Below are positions 1-7,721 of a DNA stretch of 64,000 nt, one piece after another. How positions within the stretch are numbered: position 1 is the stretch's first letter; each line of letters starts with the position of its first letter. Below the pieces are notes generated by a model, which had not been told where the DNA came from, made no database searches, and saw only the letters and a list, made by a program, of their open reading frames with translations. This stretch comes from Cytobacillus dafuensis (GTDB taxonomy: Bacteria > Bacillota > Bacilli > Bacillales > Cytobacillaceae). A program made the position numbers and the translations under genes. Where the stretch lies: NCBI RefSeq assembly GCF_007995155.1, contig NZ_CP042593.1, positions 2,522,001 to 2,586,000 of the forward strand, given 5' to 3'.

Positions 1-260
1 GTGTAATCGCCTATACAATAGGCGGCATTATGCATGTTATTTATATATTTATTATCATTATGATCATTCATGCTATTGAAGCGTACATTTTAAATCCGAA
101 ACTCATGTCTTCCAAAACAGATTTGCCAGTATTCTATACCTTTATCGTGTTAATCTTTTCAGAGCATTTCTTCGGAACATGGGGACTGATAGTAGGGATT
201 CCTGTTTTTGTATTCCTTTTGGACGTATTAGATGTAAGAGATAAGAATGTGAAACAATAA
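1..260 (+). CDS. AI-2E family transporter, C-terminal fragment (cut by window start)
   Basis: The frame is open to the first base of the window (codons begin at base 3), so this is the 3' end of a longer gene and the ATG at 30 is internal. The visible part carries the HxIEAYILNPK motif and a GTWGLIVGIPVFVF-type last membrane helix. Both are typical of the C-terminus of AI-2E/PerM-like permeases (about 350 residues in full), multi-span inner-membrane proteins. The substrate cannot be told from this piece. A strong hairpin follows the stop codon. Confidence 0.75.
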   Translation, partial: VIAYTIGGIMHVIYIFIIIMIIHAIEAYILNPKLMSSKTDLPVFYTFIVLIFSEHFFGTWGLIVGIPVFVFLLDVLDVRDKNVKQ

Positions 261-264
261 AGAA

Positions 265-291
265 GAGCAGAGAGAATTATTCTCTCTGCTC
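265..291. terminator. Bidirectional intrinsic terminator
   Basis: Arms GAGCAGAGAGAA and TTCTCTCTGCTC enclose a short loop and are followed by a T-rich stretch. It lies between the convergent permease end and the minus-strand membrane protein, so it probably serves both. Confidence 0.8.
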
Positions 292-298
292 TCCTTTA

Positions 299-619
299 TT
301 AAGGCTTAGGATTTATGATCCATGATAGTCCGAACATTAAAAAAGTGAAAATAAATAGAAATAAACATAAGAATATTCCCCATGCAGCATATAAGCGCGA
401 TCTTTTCTGAGTAAATAATCCAACTAAACCTAAAATTAAACCTATAATAGGTAGTTTAATAAGGAAAAAATCTGGAAATTCATCAGACTTCAATAATAGG
501 GATACATTTAAGCCAGCTAATGCGATTAAGGCTATTAGAAAAGAAAGAAAACCTGTTACTGTTGATGCACTTTCCCTTCTGCTATGCCATTTTTTCTTTT
601 GCTTTACTTCCAATTCCAT
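299..619 (-). CDS. Small membrane protein, third gene of the ECF sigma operon
   Basis: A 106-residue protein with a basic N-terminus (VKQKKKWHSRRES) and three hydrophobic segments at roughly residues 20-45, 52-68 and 75-100. No family is recognised with certainty; it looks like the short DUF4190-type membrane proteins common in Bacillales. Its start overlaps the end of the anti-sigma gene by 16 bases, implying translational coupling. By position it may help the anti-sigma factor sense or transmit an envelope signal. That is inference only. Confidence 0.6.
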   Translation of the reverse strand: MELEVKQKKKWHSRRESASTVTGFLSFLIALIALAGLNVSLLLKSDEFPDFFLIKLPIIGLILGLVGLFTQKRSRLYAAWGIFLCLFLFIFTFLMFGLSWIINPKP

Positions 620-1629
620 AGCTTAACCTCCCCTACCTTCATAGCACGGATCAATTCGTTTTGTTCTAACTTTCTTAATTCCGGGATTGGCCCGGTTACT
701 ACAGCTCCATATACTTGTACGCCATTTTCTTTTATATAAGGAATTCGCTCATTTAGCGATAACGATTTGGCTCTAGCAATTTTCTCTGCTGATTCTTCAT
801 TTTTTTGTAAAAATTCTAATGTATCGATAAATACCTCTTCATTTGTCTGCTCCCTGCCATTAAACGGAGACCAAGTTGTTTGGTCAATTTGTAAGGGGAA
901 GCCAATAGGTGAAATAGGGAGTCCTTCTTTATCAAGCTGTTTCGATTCCATCCCAGTATCTACTGCGACCCATCTAACTTCTACTTCATTTCCTAATTGC
1001 TTCTCGAGCTCATCTGGATCCATTACTTTATTTAATGATAGATAAACTTCTCCAACAGTTCCATCTGGAAGACCTTTTAAAATATCCCATTGATGATCAA
1101 ATCCCGGAGGTACAAGAGCATCAGGATGGATAAGGTGATCTGTCTCCATACTCGCTATTTCCTTTAGTGGTCGTTCTGTTTGCATATTCCTTTCAGGAAA
1201 TCCAGGTTTATCAAGGACATAATGAACTTTATAGTCACCAGCCTTGTAATCCTCTTTTCCAATTTTTTTATAAATATCAAAATAAATATCCATGGAGAAA
1301 AATCCGATTTCTTCTTCCAATTCCATTTCTTCTAAGCTCATATTTGGCTCGGTAATATAAATTGTCTTCGTGGCTACCTCAATTTGTTTATTCGCTTTTC
1401 CACCAATACCATAGTACAAAAATGTACTTAGCGTCATTACGGGAACAATTAGTAATAAGACTGCTAGGCTGACCATTATGTTTGTTTTGAAGGCTCTGTT
1501 TTTCCCATTTTTTATTAGCTTAATCTGTTCCTCCTCTGAAATATTATTGCTTTGTTCGAGATTGTGAATAGACTCGCTAATAAAGGATTTATAAATCTCT
1601 TCATCTTCTTGATTATGTTGATCTTTCAT
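604..1629 (-). CDS. Anti-sigma factor, Sigma_reg_N / Sigma_reg_C type
   Basis: A 341-residue single-span membrane protein. Residues 1-50 are cytoplasmic and acidic, a hydrophobic helix lies at about 52-75 (IMVSLAVLLLIVPVM), and a long extracytoplasmic domain follows with motifs such as VPPGFDHQWDILKGLPDGTV and VRWVAVDTGME. These match the sigma factor regulator family found next to Bacillus ECF sigma genes. The gene overlaps the sigma gene by 17 bases, the usual sigma/anti-sigma coupling. It is expected to hold the sigma factor at the membrane until a signal releases it. No zinc-binding HxxxCxxC motif is seen, so it is not a ZAS-type anti-sigma. Confidence 0.8.
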   Translation of the reverse strand: MKDQHNQEDEEIYKSFISESIHNLEQSNNISEEEQIKLIKNGKNRAFKTNIMVSLAVLLLIVPVMTLSTFLYYGIGGKANKQIEVATKTIYITEPNMSLEEMELEEEIGFFSMDIYFDIYKKIGKEDYKAGDYKVHYVLDKPGFPERNMQTERPLKEIASMETDHLIHPDALVPPGFDHQWDILKGLPDGTVGEVYLSLNKVMDPDELEKQLGNEVEVRWVAVDTGMESKQLDKEGLPISPIGFPLQIDQTTWSPFNGREQTNEEVFIDTLEFLQKNEESAEKIARAKSLSLNERIPYIKENGVQVYGAVVTGPIPELRKLEQNELIRAMKVGEVKLWNWK

Positions 1630-2113
1630 CTGCCTTTCTCCTTTCTTTTATCCTTTCAATCATTTTTTTTCGGCCTCTGACAAGATGGCTTTTTAATGTG
1701 TTTAAATTCAAATCGAGAATCTCAGCTGCTTCTTTTAGACTTAACTGATTTAAATCACATAATAAGAGTACGTGCTTTTCTTTATCATTTAGAGAAGTGA
1801 TTTCGTTCATCAATAGTTCAAAACTTTCTTTTTCAAGCAATTTTTTCTCTGGTGATAACATATCAACTAGTTGAATATTCTTATTTTCTATTATTTCTTT
1901 CTTATTTTTCCTTGTAAAATCAATAAAAGCATTGTAAGCGACCTTAAATAACCAAGCCTTAATATTATTGATTTCATAGTCCTCCAGCTGAATATATGCA
2001 CGATAAAACGCTTCCTGTACCAAGTCCTCCGCCGTAAAATGATTTTTTGAAAGGGATAACAAATATCGATATAAGTCTTTTACATATGCTTTGTATACCT
2101 CATCTAAATCCAA
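1613..2113 (-). CDS. RNA polymerase ECF-type sigma factor
   Basis: The region 2 motif (AEDLVQEAFYRAYIQLEDY, then IKAWLFKVAYNAFIDFTRK) and the region 4 helix-turn-helix (LSLKEAAEILDLNLNTLKS, then HLVRGRKKM) identify an ECF sigma factor of normal size. The open frame extends to a GTG at 2140. I prefer the TTG at 2113 because an AAGGGGG site sits 7 bases upstream and because the ECF-type promoter found here overlaps the GTG. It heads a three-gene operon with its anti-sigma factor and a small membrane protein. The regulon cannot be read from this window. Confidence 0.88.
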   Translation of the reverse strand: MDLDEVYKAYVKDLYRYLLSLSKNHFTAEDLVQEAFYRAYIQLEDYEINNIKAWLFKVAYNAFIDFTRKNKKEIIENKNIQLVDMLSPEKKLLEKESFELLMNEITSLNDKEKHVLLLCDLNQLSLKEAAEILDLNLNTLKSHLVRGRKKMIERIKERRKADERST

Positions 2114-2136
2114 TCCTGTGCCCCCTTCCAAACTAT

Positions 2137-2164
2137 CCACGTTTTAACATAGCAAAAAGTTGCA
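2137..2164 (-). promoter_or_regulatory. ECF-type autoregulatory promoter
   Basis: Read on the minus strand, TGCAAC (2164-2159) is followed after 17 bases by CGTGG (2141-2137). This matches the general ECF -35 (TGMAAC) and -10 (CGT) pattern. Its position just ahead of the TTG start suggests the sigma factor drives its own operon. Confidence 0.6.
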
Positions 2165-2385
2165 GATAAAACATATATTTCAAAAAAATATTTTTCTATT
2201 TTCAGTGATATCAGAAAAAAGGCATTTAATTCAGTATGATTTAGCGGTCCCATGAACATTTATAAAAGAGAAATTTTTTTGAAAAATATTTATATCTTGT
2301 TCATTTATATTTATATAATAGGAATAATCCCTGCTTAATAGAATTTAATAGATACTTGTAATTTTTTTCATATAAAAAAATATAA

Positions 2386-2514
2386 ATAAAGCTAGACTGC
2401 GAGTCATACTGGCATTTGAAAGTAGCGAAAAAAGCAGAAGGAATGAAATATTATTGCAGCCGGTTAGTTTATGAAACAAAAAAGAACTATAAAGTGAAAC
2501 TTCCATCAGTGGGG
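2386..2514 (+). pseudogene. Remnant of a YiiX/YebB-like (permuted NlpC/P60) cysteine hydrolase
   Basis: A 43-codon open stretch without a start codon reads SYWHLKVAKKAEGMKYYC followed by SRLVYETKKNY. The YYCSxLVY pattern resembles the catalytic-cysteine motif of YiiX-like amidases. The stretch starts right after a TAA (2383-2385) and runs into the palindromic element at 2503. It looks like an internal piece of a lost gene. The family call rests on one motif only. Confidence 0.45.
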
Positions 2515-2722
2515 GTTTTTCGACGCACAGGACGTGGCGTTCTTAGTCGGCCTTCATCCCCCACTGATGGTTAGTTGAACCAATCACGCTCAAAACGCCA
2601 CGTCCTGTGGCTTTCGCCTGACTAGGACATCGTGTCCGTCGTCGGGCATTTACGGGCAGTAAGACCCCCACTTACACTTCTTTGCATACGCGAATCCTTG
2701 AAGTGGGGGTCTTACTGCCCGT
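2503..2722. repeat. Palindromic element with nested and interlocked inverted repeats
   Basis: Three perfect inverted repeats are visible: 13 bp (2503-2515 with 2558-2570, CCATCAGTGGGGG), 16 bp (2526-2541 with 2594-2609, CACAGGACGTGGCGTT) and 22 bp (2652-2673 with 2701-2722, starting ACGGGCAGTAAGACC). The second repeat starts inside the loop of the first and pairs outside it, so an RNA copy could form a pseudoknot. A small GGACA/TGTCC hairpin lies at 2625-2637. No protein is encoded. It resembles the non-autonomous palindrome-ended elements of Bacillaceae, but its mobility is not shown here. Confidence 0.6.
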
Positions 2723-2733
2723 TAATCTGCGAT

Positions 2734-2870
2734 AAATTTAATGGCTGGCCCCTTAATGAGCATGTAATAAAATTAATGAATAAGACAAACATGCCCCAAA
2801 AGGACAGTTAGAAGAAATTTATTATCCTTATCGGACACAAATGGCTAAAGAAAGCGAATCAAAAAAATAG
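2734..2870 (+). pseudogene. C-terminal coding remnant after the palindromic element
   Basis: One frame reads KFNGWPLNEHVIKLMNKT. After a frame change near 2800, another reads GQLEEIYYPYRTQMAKESES and ends in two lysines and a TAG at 2868-2870. A terminator hairpin follows at once, as at a real gene end. This suggests the 3' end of a decayed gene, possibly the same one as the fragment at 2386-2514 split by the element. The family is not recognised. Confidence 0.35.
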
Positions 2871-2871
2871 T

Positions 2872-2912
2872 AAGAGCTAGTCGATAAAAAATGGTCGATT
2901 AGCTCTTTTTTA
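2872..2912 (+). terminator. Intrinsic terminator
   Basis: AAGAGCTA...TCGA pairs with TCGATTAGCTCTT and is followed by a run of T on the plus strand. It directly follows the decayed gene end, supporting the idea that a plus-strand gene once ended here. The remaining bases to 3064 hold only AT-rich leader sequence for the next gene. Confidence 0.7.
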
Positions 2913-3064
2913 ATGACTTTGAATCCATATTAAACATGATTTAGTTTTTATTAACAAAAAGATAATATAACAATTGTATATAGGGGAAAGTAAAAAGATA
3001 AATTGTTAAACAATTTTATTTCATTCCTTTTGGGAAGATTCGTACATAAAGAGGGGGATACTAA

Positions 3065-4153
3065 ATGAAATGTCCGGAATGTGATTATGTAAATCAGGAT
3101 ATGGGAAAGTTCTGTATAAATTGCGGCTATACATTTTTTAGGTACGACAATACTCATCAAGAATCAAACAGCCTCTTTTATGAGTTTGCCAATTATGTCG
3201 ATATGGTTCCGATGTATGAACGTTCCGTTGAGCCTAAATTTCAAAATATATTCTCTCGGGTGTTCCGAAAGCATAGTGAGCTTGAGGCTGAACGGCTTTT
3301 CATCGTAGGAACTGCACTTACAACACCCAGAATTGAGGAAGTTAAGGAAACGTGGCCAAAACCTTGGCTTTTTGCAAGAGTATTTCTTATAGCACTAATT
3401 GCATTCTTAGGATTGTACTTGGGTGTAAGCTTGTTCGGAAATATAAATTTTATACCGGGTCTTATTATTGTCGGCGCTTTTGCTGTTCCTATCTCGACGT
3501 TGATATTCTTTTGGGAAATGAATGCTCCTCAGAATATTGCTATGTATAAAATCATTTATGTAGTATTTATCGGCGGGATCCTCTCGATGTTAGTGGCACT
3601 GGTGTTTTATGATATTCTAAAACATAACATAAATCCAATAACAATTGGAATTATTGAAGAACTGGCCAAAGTTATAACCGTTATCTATTTCGTGCGAAAC
3701 ATAAAATACCGGTATATACTTAACGGACTTCTGTTGGGTGCTGCGGTTGGCGCGGGTTTTGCAGCTTTTGAAACTGCTGGTTATGCACTAAGGGCTCTTC
3801 TATCCGGAAGTTTTCCAAGCCTATATTCTACCATCCTGTTGCGCAGTTTTTTAGCTCCCGGCGGACATGTCGCTTGGGCCGCTATAACAGGGGCCGCCTT
3901 TTGCATGGTACAAGGAAACAAGAAATTTGAACTGAACATGTTGTTAAAGCCCAAATTTGTCCGAATATTCATTCTGGTCGTTTTGATGCATGCTTTATGG
4001 GACACACCTTTACCAGGTATTTTTCCGGTAGGACAAATCATTCTGATGCTCTTATCATGGATTATGGTTTTTCGAATGATGCGTAGCGGCTTAAAGGAAA
4101 TAGCTAATAAGAAGTTGCAGTTAAGCGATTATCCATTTAAGCCTACATCATAG
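3065..4153 (+). CDS. PrsW-family intramembrane protease with N-terminal zinc ribbon
   Basis: Residues 1-22 form a zinc ribbon (CPECDYVNQ...CINCGYTF). After a soluble linker come about eight membrane helices carrying the PrsW signature: IIEELAKV, AGFAAFETAGYAL, PGGHVAWAA and LMHALWDT. In B. subtilis PrsW performs site-1 cleavage of the RsiW anti-sigma factor. This protein belongs to the same glutamic/metal-dependent family but is longer (362 residues) because of the zinc ribbon. The ATG has a GAGGGGG site 8 bases upstream. An ECF sigma/anti-sigma pair lies 1 kb upstream on the other strand, so a functional link is conceivable but not shown. Confidence 0.82.
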   Translation: MKCPECDYVNQDMGKFCINCGYTFFRYDNTHQESNSLFYEFANYVDMVPMYERSVEPKFQNIFSRVFRKHSELEAERLFIVGTALTTPRIEEVKETWPKPWLFARVFLIALIAFLGLYLGVSLFGNINFIPGLIIVGAFAVPISTLIFFWEMNAPQNIAMYKIIYVVFIGGILSMLVALVFYDILKHNINPITIGIIEELAKVITVIYFVRNIKYRYILNGLLLGAAVGAGFAAFETAGYALRALLSGSFPSLYSTILLRSFLAPGGHVAWAAITGAAFCMVQGNKKFELNMLLKPKFVRIFILVVLMHALWDTPLPGIFPVGQIILMLLSWIMVFRMMRSGLKEIANKKLQLSDYPFKPTS

Positions 4154-4475
4154 TTAAAATATATTAATATTTACTGTACTATTGAGATTTAATGACACGG
4201 ACCTGTCTTGAAGCATTCCTATCTTAAACTATCCTGAAAAATAAAATTTCCTTTATTTTTGGTGCCATATCACGGCATGTTTGCCAACCATGTAAGAACG
4301 ATTTTTTCTAACATTTTCTGTGATGAAGCAATGTTTCATGGATGGCTAAAATATGCATTACTGGAACATCGGTAATGCCTTTTCTTCTTCAAGAAAGACC
4401 AGTTAAGTGGAAAAAGCATTTCATTATAAGCTTTAGCATGAAGTGGAGTAGTTTGCGAATGAAGACAGTGGAAAA

Positions 4476-4519
4476 CAAAAATCGGCTCCCCTTTCGTTAA
4501 AGGGAGAGCCGATTTTTGT
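4476..4519 (-). terminator. Intrinsic terminator of the ABC exporter gene
   Basis: AAAATCGGCTC...CCCTTT and AAAGGGAGAGCCGATTTT form a long stem just past the exporter stop codon, with T-rich flanks on both strands. The stretch between the PrsW gene and this hairpin (4154-4475) shows no gene or other structure that I can support. Confidence 0.8.
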
Positions 4520-4528
4520 TTAATGAGC

Positions 4529-6271
4529 TTATGTTTGATATTCAAACTGCTTAGAGTAAAGGTGTGCATACGCTCCATCGCGTGCAAGTAACGCATCGTG
4601 CGTACCTTGTTCCACAATACCGTCCTCAGTTAATACGATAATCCGCCCGGCATTGCGGATAGTGGAAAGGCGATGGGCAATGACGATGGTTGTACGCCCT
4701 TTCGCTAACGATTCTAGCGATTCCTTGACGATGCTTTCACTCTCATTATCTAGCGCGCTTGTTGCCTCGTCTAAAATGAGAACTGGCGGATTCTTTAAGA
4801 AGACGCGTGCGATACTTAGACGCTGTTTTTGACCACCAGACAGTTTGACACCTTGTTGGCCGATCTCGGAGTGGTAGCCTTTTGGCAAGCTCATGATAAA
4901 CTCATGGGCATTGGCGTACGTGGCTACCGCTATGATTTCTTCATCGCTCGCTGCTGGATTTCCGTAACGGATATTTTCCATCACCGTTCCCGAAAAAAGG
5001 TACACATCTTGCTGTACGATACCTATTGTTTTTCTTAGTGACTGCAGTTCGATATCACGGACGTTGATCCCATCTAGTAAAACGTCCCCAACTGTTACAT
5101 CATAAAAGCGAGGGATGAGCGAGCATAAGGTAGTTTTTCCTGCACCAGACGGACCAACTAACGCAACGTACTCCCCTTGTTGTACACGAAGTGACAGGTT
5201 TACTAAGACATTGTCCAAATCGTCATTGTAACGGAAGGAAACTTTTTTGAACTCAATTTCACCTTGTACCTCTTGCAAGGTCTTGGCATTTGGTTTGTCT
5301 TTGATTGCCGGCTCCAAATTCATGATCTCCATAAAGCGCTGAAAGCCAGTGATTCCTTCTTGAAATTGCGTGGTCATATGAGTCAATTTTTGAATTGGTT
5401 CAATCACATAGTTTATATACAGTATAAAAGTGATCAAATCCGCTAAATCTAAAGTGTTATTTACAATACGGGTACTCCCAAAAATGATCACCGTGATCGT
5501 AATCAACTGGATAAATGTTTCAATACCATTGTAAAAGTAAGCTTCAGCCTTGTACGTTTTCTTTCTACTATCGAGGAAACGTTTATTTTCTCGGTTAAAC
5601 TTCTCGATTTCTACATGTTCGTTAGCAAACGATTTTACTACCCGAATTCCTGATAGACTATCTTCCACCTGTGCGTTTATATCACCAATTCGCTCTTTGT
5701 TTTCTCTTAATGCCTTGTTCAACTTCTTATTAAAATACAATGAAAAGACACCTAAGAATGGTAAAAAACAGAATACGGTAATCGTTAAGGGTGCGTTAAT
5801 AAAGAACAAAATGACAAACGCTCCTAAAAATCGAACGAGATATTTGATGTAGTCTTCTGGACCGTGGTGGTACAACTCGGAAAGCAGCAGCAGGTCGTTT
5901 GTAATCCGAGACATAAGCTGACCTGTCTTTTCCTTATCGTAAAAGCTAAAGGAAAGCTTTTGCATGTGTGTGAACAGCTCTCTACGCATATCACTTTCCA
6001 TACGCGCCCCGATTTCATGTCCTTTGTAGTCTACAAAGCAGTTCCCGATATTCTGGATCACCGCTAAAACAAGCATCAGCCCACCAATCCAATACACTTC
6101 ACCTAGCGCAGTGGACAAGTCTCCTTCCAGAACATCTTTCGTAATATACCGAACGAGCAACGGAAACACCAAAGTCAAAGCAGATACGATTATGGCACAC
6201 GCCAATACCGTAAGAAATATCGTTAAATACGGTTTGTAATATGAGAAAAATTTTTTTACTGGAAAACGCAT
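4529..6271 (-). CDS. ABC exporter, fused permease/ATPase (YgaD-like)
   Basis: A 580-residue half-transporter. Six membrane helices span about residues 12-290. The nucleotide-binding domain follows, with Walker A GPSGAGKT (373-380), signature LSGGQKQR, Walker B VLILDEATSALD and H-loop IVIAHRLST. Family members homodimerise and export drugs or lipids; length and layout match B. subtilis YgaD and MsbA/BmrA-type proteins. The gene is monocistronic with its own terminator. Upstream lie a 20-codon leader ORF and a stem-loop that may control expression. The substrate is unknown. Confidence 0.88.
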   Translation of the reverse strand: MRFPVKKFFSYYKPYLTIFLTVLACAIIVSALTLVFPLLVRYITKDVLEGDLSTALGEVYWIGGLMLVLAVIQNIGNCFVDYKGHEIGARMESDMRRELFTHMQKLSFSFYDKEKTGQLMSRITNDLLLLSELYHHGPEDYIKYLVRFLGAFVILFFINAPLTITVFCFLPFLGVFSLYFNKKLNKALRENKERIGDINAQVEDSLSGIRVVKSFANEHVEIEKFNRENKRFLDSRKKTYKAEAYFYNGIETFIQLITITVIIFGSTRIVNNTLDLADLITFILYINYVIEPIQKLTHMTTQFQEGITGFQRFMEIMNLEPAIKDKPNAKTLQEVQGEIEFKKVSFRYNDDLDNVLVNLSLRVQQGEYVALVGPSGAGKTTLCSLIPRFYDVTVGDVLLDGINVRDIELQSLRKTIGIVQQDVYLFSGTVMENIRYGNPAASDEEIIAVATYANAHEFIMSLPKGYHSEIGQQGVKLSGGQKQRLSIARVFLKNPPVLILDEATSALDNESESIVKESLESLAKGRTTIVIAHRLSTIRNAGRIIVLTEDGIVEQGTHDALLARDGAYAHLYSKQFEYQT

Positions 6272-6303
6272 GATTTACCCCTTTTTGTGTTATTTAAATA
6301 AAC

Positions 6304-6357
6304 ACATATAAGGGGGTACACCGTTTACATTTCAGTAAGTGTTCCACCCTTATATGT
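6304..6357 (-). promoter_or_regulatory. Leader stem-loop overlapping the upstream peptide ORF
   Basis: On the minus strand ACATATAAGGG (11 bp, perfect) pairs with CCCTTATATGT, extended by GG/CC and ACAC/GTGT with a bulge and a mismatch. The 5' arm lies inside the last codons of the leader ORF and the 3' arm lies before the exporter ribosome binding site (AAAAGGGG). The CCCCCTT of the 3' arm could alternatively pair with that site. The arrangement resembles ribosome-mediated attenuators of resistance ABC genes. Confidence 0.6.
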
Positions 6358-6387
6358 TTGTACGGTTTGATTGGTCATGTGATTCAT
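6325..6387 (-). CDS. 20-residue leader peptide of the ABC exporter
   Basis: The ORF encodes MNHMTNQTVQTYKGGTLTEM. A perfect AGGAGG lies 8 bases before the ATG, better than the exporter's own site. Its stop codon is 53 bases upstream of the exporter start, and its 3' half forms one arm of the stem-loop at 6304-6357. Short, well-initiated ORFs in this position commonly act as attenuation leaders (bmrB before bmrCD in B. subtilis is a known case). No homologue of this peptide is recalled, so function is inferred from layout. Confidence 0.6.
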   Translation of the reverse strand: MNHMTNQTVQTYKGGTLTEM

Positions 6388-6439
6388 GTAAATTGCCTCC
6401 TTGTTTTTTGATACTTCTATAGTAAGCGATTTTGTGTGA

Positions 6440-6655
6440 GTACTCAATAAAATTTCAGAAATTTCATTCATATCTGATTATAATTATAAAGAGAGATCCC
6501 TCAGGAACGATGATTCTTCAGGAAAGGTCTTAGAATTGGGGGAAATTAAAAGTAAATTTAAGATTACAGCAAAACTCAATAAACCAGTATCAACTAGTAA
6601 CAAAGACATTTTTAAGGAGTCTATTGGTGTAACGGAATTAATTATTGAAGAATAA
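6440..6655 (+). pseudogene. C-terminal remnant of an unknown protein, ending GVTELIIEE
   Basis: A 71-codon open stretch without a usable start reads, near its end, SKFKITAKLNKPVSTSNKD then IFKESIGVTELIIEE and stop. A hairpin with T-rich flank follows at about 6668-6706. The same 3' end recurs at 26846-26919, with one block inverted. It appears to be a truncated member of a small paralogous family. The function is not recognised. Confidence 0.45.
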
Positions 6656-6773
6656 GAGAAAACAAAAAAGCCTATTCTTCCATAATAGCTTAGGAAAAAT
6701 CGGCTTATTCATGTTGAAATCTGCTTAGCGTAAGTTATCAATTCCTAAATCGTAAAAAGTCAAAATAAATAGA

Positions 6774-6802
6774 GGGTGATACATATTAGTTATGTATCAC
6801 CC
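6774..6802. terminator. Terminator hairpin
   Basis: GGGTGATACATA pairs with TATGTATCACCC, followed by TTTTACTT on the plus strand. It lies upstream of a short dispersed repeat (CCCGATTGTGGAACAA at 6828-6843) and 65 bases past the 3' end of the DinB-like gene. Confidence 0.65.
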
Positions 6803-6866
6803 TTTTACTTCTTGTTCAACAATTGTTCCCGATTGTGGAACAAGAATTGTAGCTTGTCACACTTTC

Positions 6867-7364
6867 TCATTTAATATTAGTTTTCCAGCCTTTTTGTAGT
6901 TGTTTTCGGATGTAAACAATTTGTCCAATATGGTAAGCGTTATGCGTGGATATATTTCCCATTATCCCCCACCAATTTGCAGTCACTGGGAAACCATTCA
7001 CTTCACTTTCTACCTTTTCTTCTGTTAGTAGATCCTGCCAATGAAGCAGAACCTCTAGGAGGCACTCTTTTAAGTCAGCAAATCTTTTATTCTCCGGAAC
7101 AATAAAGCTTTTATTATTATCATCTATTGGCGCAACAGCATTCACATGAGATTTTTCGTACCTCTTTTGCCATGTCTCATTCCAGTAAAGTAGATGTTGC
7201 ACAATTTCAGCGATACTGTTACTTTCATCATTGGGTTTCCAAAACGCTTCTTCCTCTGACAAGTTTGCTACTGATTCCGAAAACGGAACGTAAAAGCTGG
7301 GGTCGTTCGCATTTGCTAACAACTGATCGACCAAAACATCTTTAGCATGGGACATATTAGTCAC
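6867..7364 (-). CDS. DinB-like (YfiT/DUF1569 superfamily) protein
   Basis: A 165-residue all-helical protein with the DinB superfamily pattern: SIAEIVQHLLYWNE carrying the first metal histidine, and STHNAYHIGQIVYIRKQ carrying the two C-terminal histidines. Family members are metal-binding four-helix bundles, some acting as bacillithiol-dependent transferases. The substrate here is unknown. The start is the ATG at 7364, preceded by AAAAGGGAG. A shorter start at MSHAKD is possible. Confidence 0.75.
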   Translation of the reverse strand: MTNMSHAKDVLVDQLLANANDPSFYVPFSESVANLSEEEAFWKPNDESNSIAEIVQHLLYWNETWQKRYEKSHVNAVAPIDDNNKSFIVPENKRFADLKECLLEVLLHWQDLLTEEKVESEVNGFPVTANWWGIMGNISTHNAYHIGQIVYIRKQLQKGWKTNIK

Positions 7365-7486
7365 ACTCCCTTTTAATAATATCTTTTCTATTTCGGTGTT
7401 CGGTTGAATTCTCCTGCTTTATTCCGTTAAATGGCCCGATACACGAAAAGACGTGTTCCTAAAAAAACGCGCCCGATCGTAATATA

Positions 7487-7517
7487 AGGTCAGCCAGTTT
7501 TTTCTGGTTGACCTTTT
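7487..7517 (+). terminator. Intrinsic terminator upstream of the IS110 element
   Basis: AAGGTCAGCCAG and CTGGTTGACCTT form a 12-bp stem with one G-T pair, followed by TTTTTTC. It would shield the IS110 element from outside transcription, or mark its left boundary. Confidence 0.75.
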
Positions 7518-7520
7518 TTC

Positions 7521-7721
7521 ATGAGGTCTTATGATAGCGGTAGTCGGGGTAGAACGCAGCGCCCGTGGGACTGGATCCCGTCAGCAAAACTGTTCACCCC
7601 CTACTTGTATAAACATGTTTTAGGCTGGTTGGGACATAGATCCCGTTTAACAAGCGAACCTATGGCATTACAAGGAGTTTAGTGGTTACCGACTAATTCA
7701 TTTCTAGGAGGAGATTGATAA
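7521..7721 (+). ncRNA. Candidate bridge RNA (seekRNA) region of the IS110 element
   Basis: About 200 non-coding bases lie between the terminator and the recombinase ATG, where IS110-group elements encode their bridge RNA. Two similar hairpins are visible: GGGA (7567-7570) with TCCC (7576-7579), and GGGA (7631-7634) with TCCC (7641-7644). Both sit in a GGGAC..GATCCCGT context, 64 bases apart. Two internal-loop structures, one for target and one for donor, are the hallmark of bridge RNAs. The exact ends and guide loops cannot be set from one copy. Confidence 0.55.

Noticed and set aside
2503..2722. CRISPR array or omega-RNA of a TnpB element
   Set aside because: There are no regularly spaced direct repeats and no tnpA/tnpB gene or remnant beside it. 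Only inverted repeats are present.
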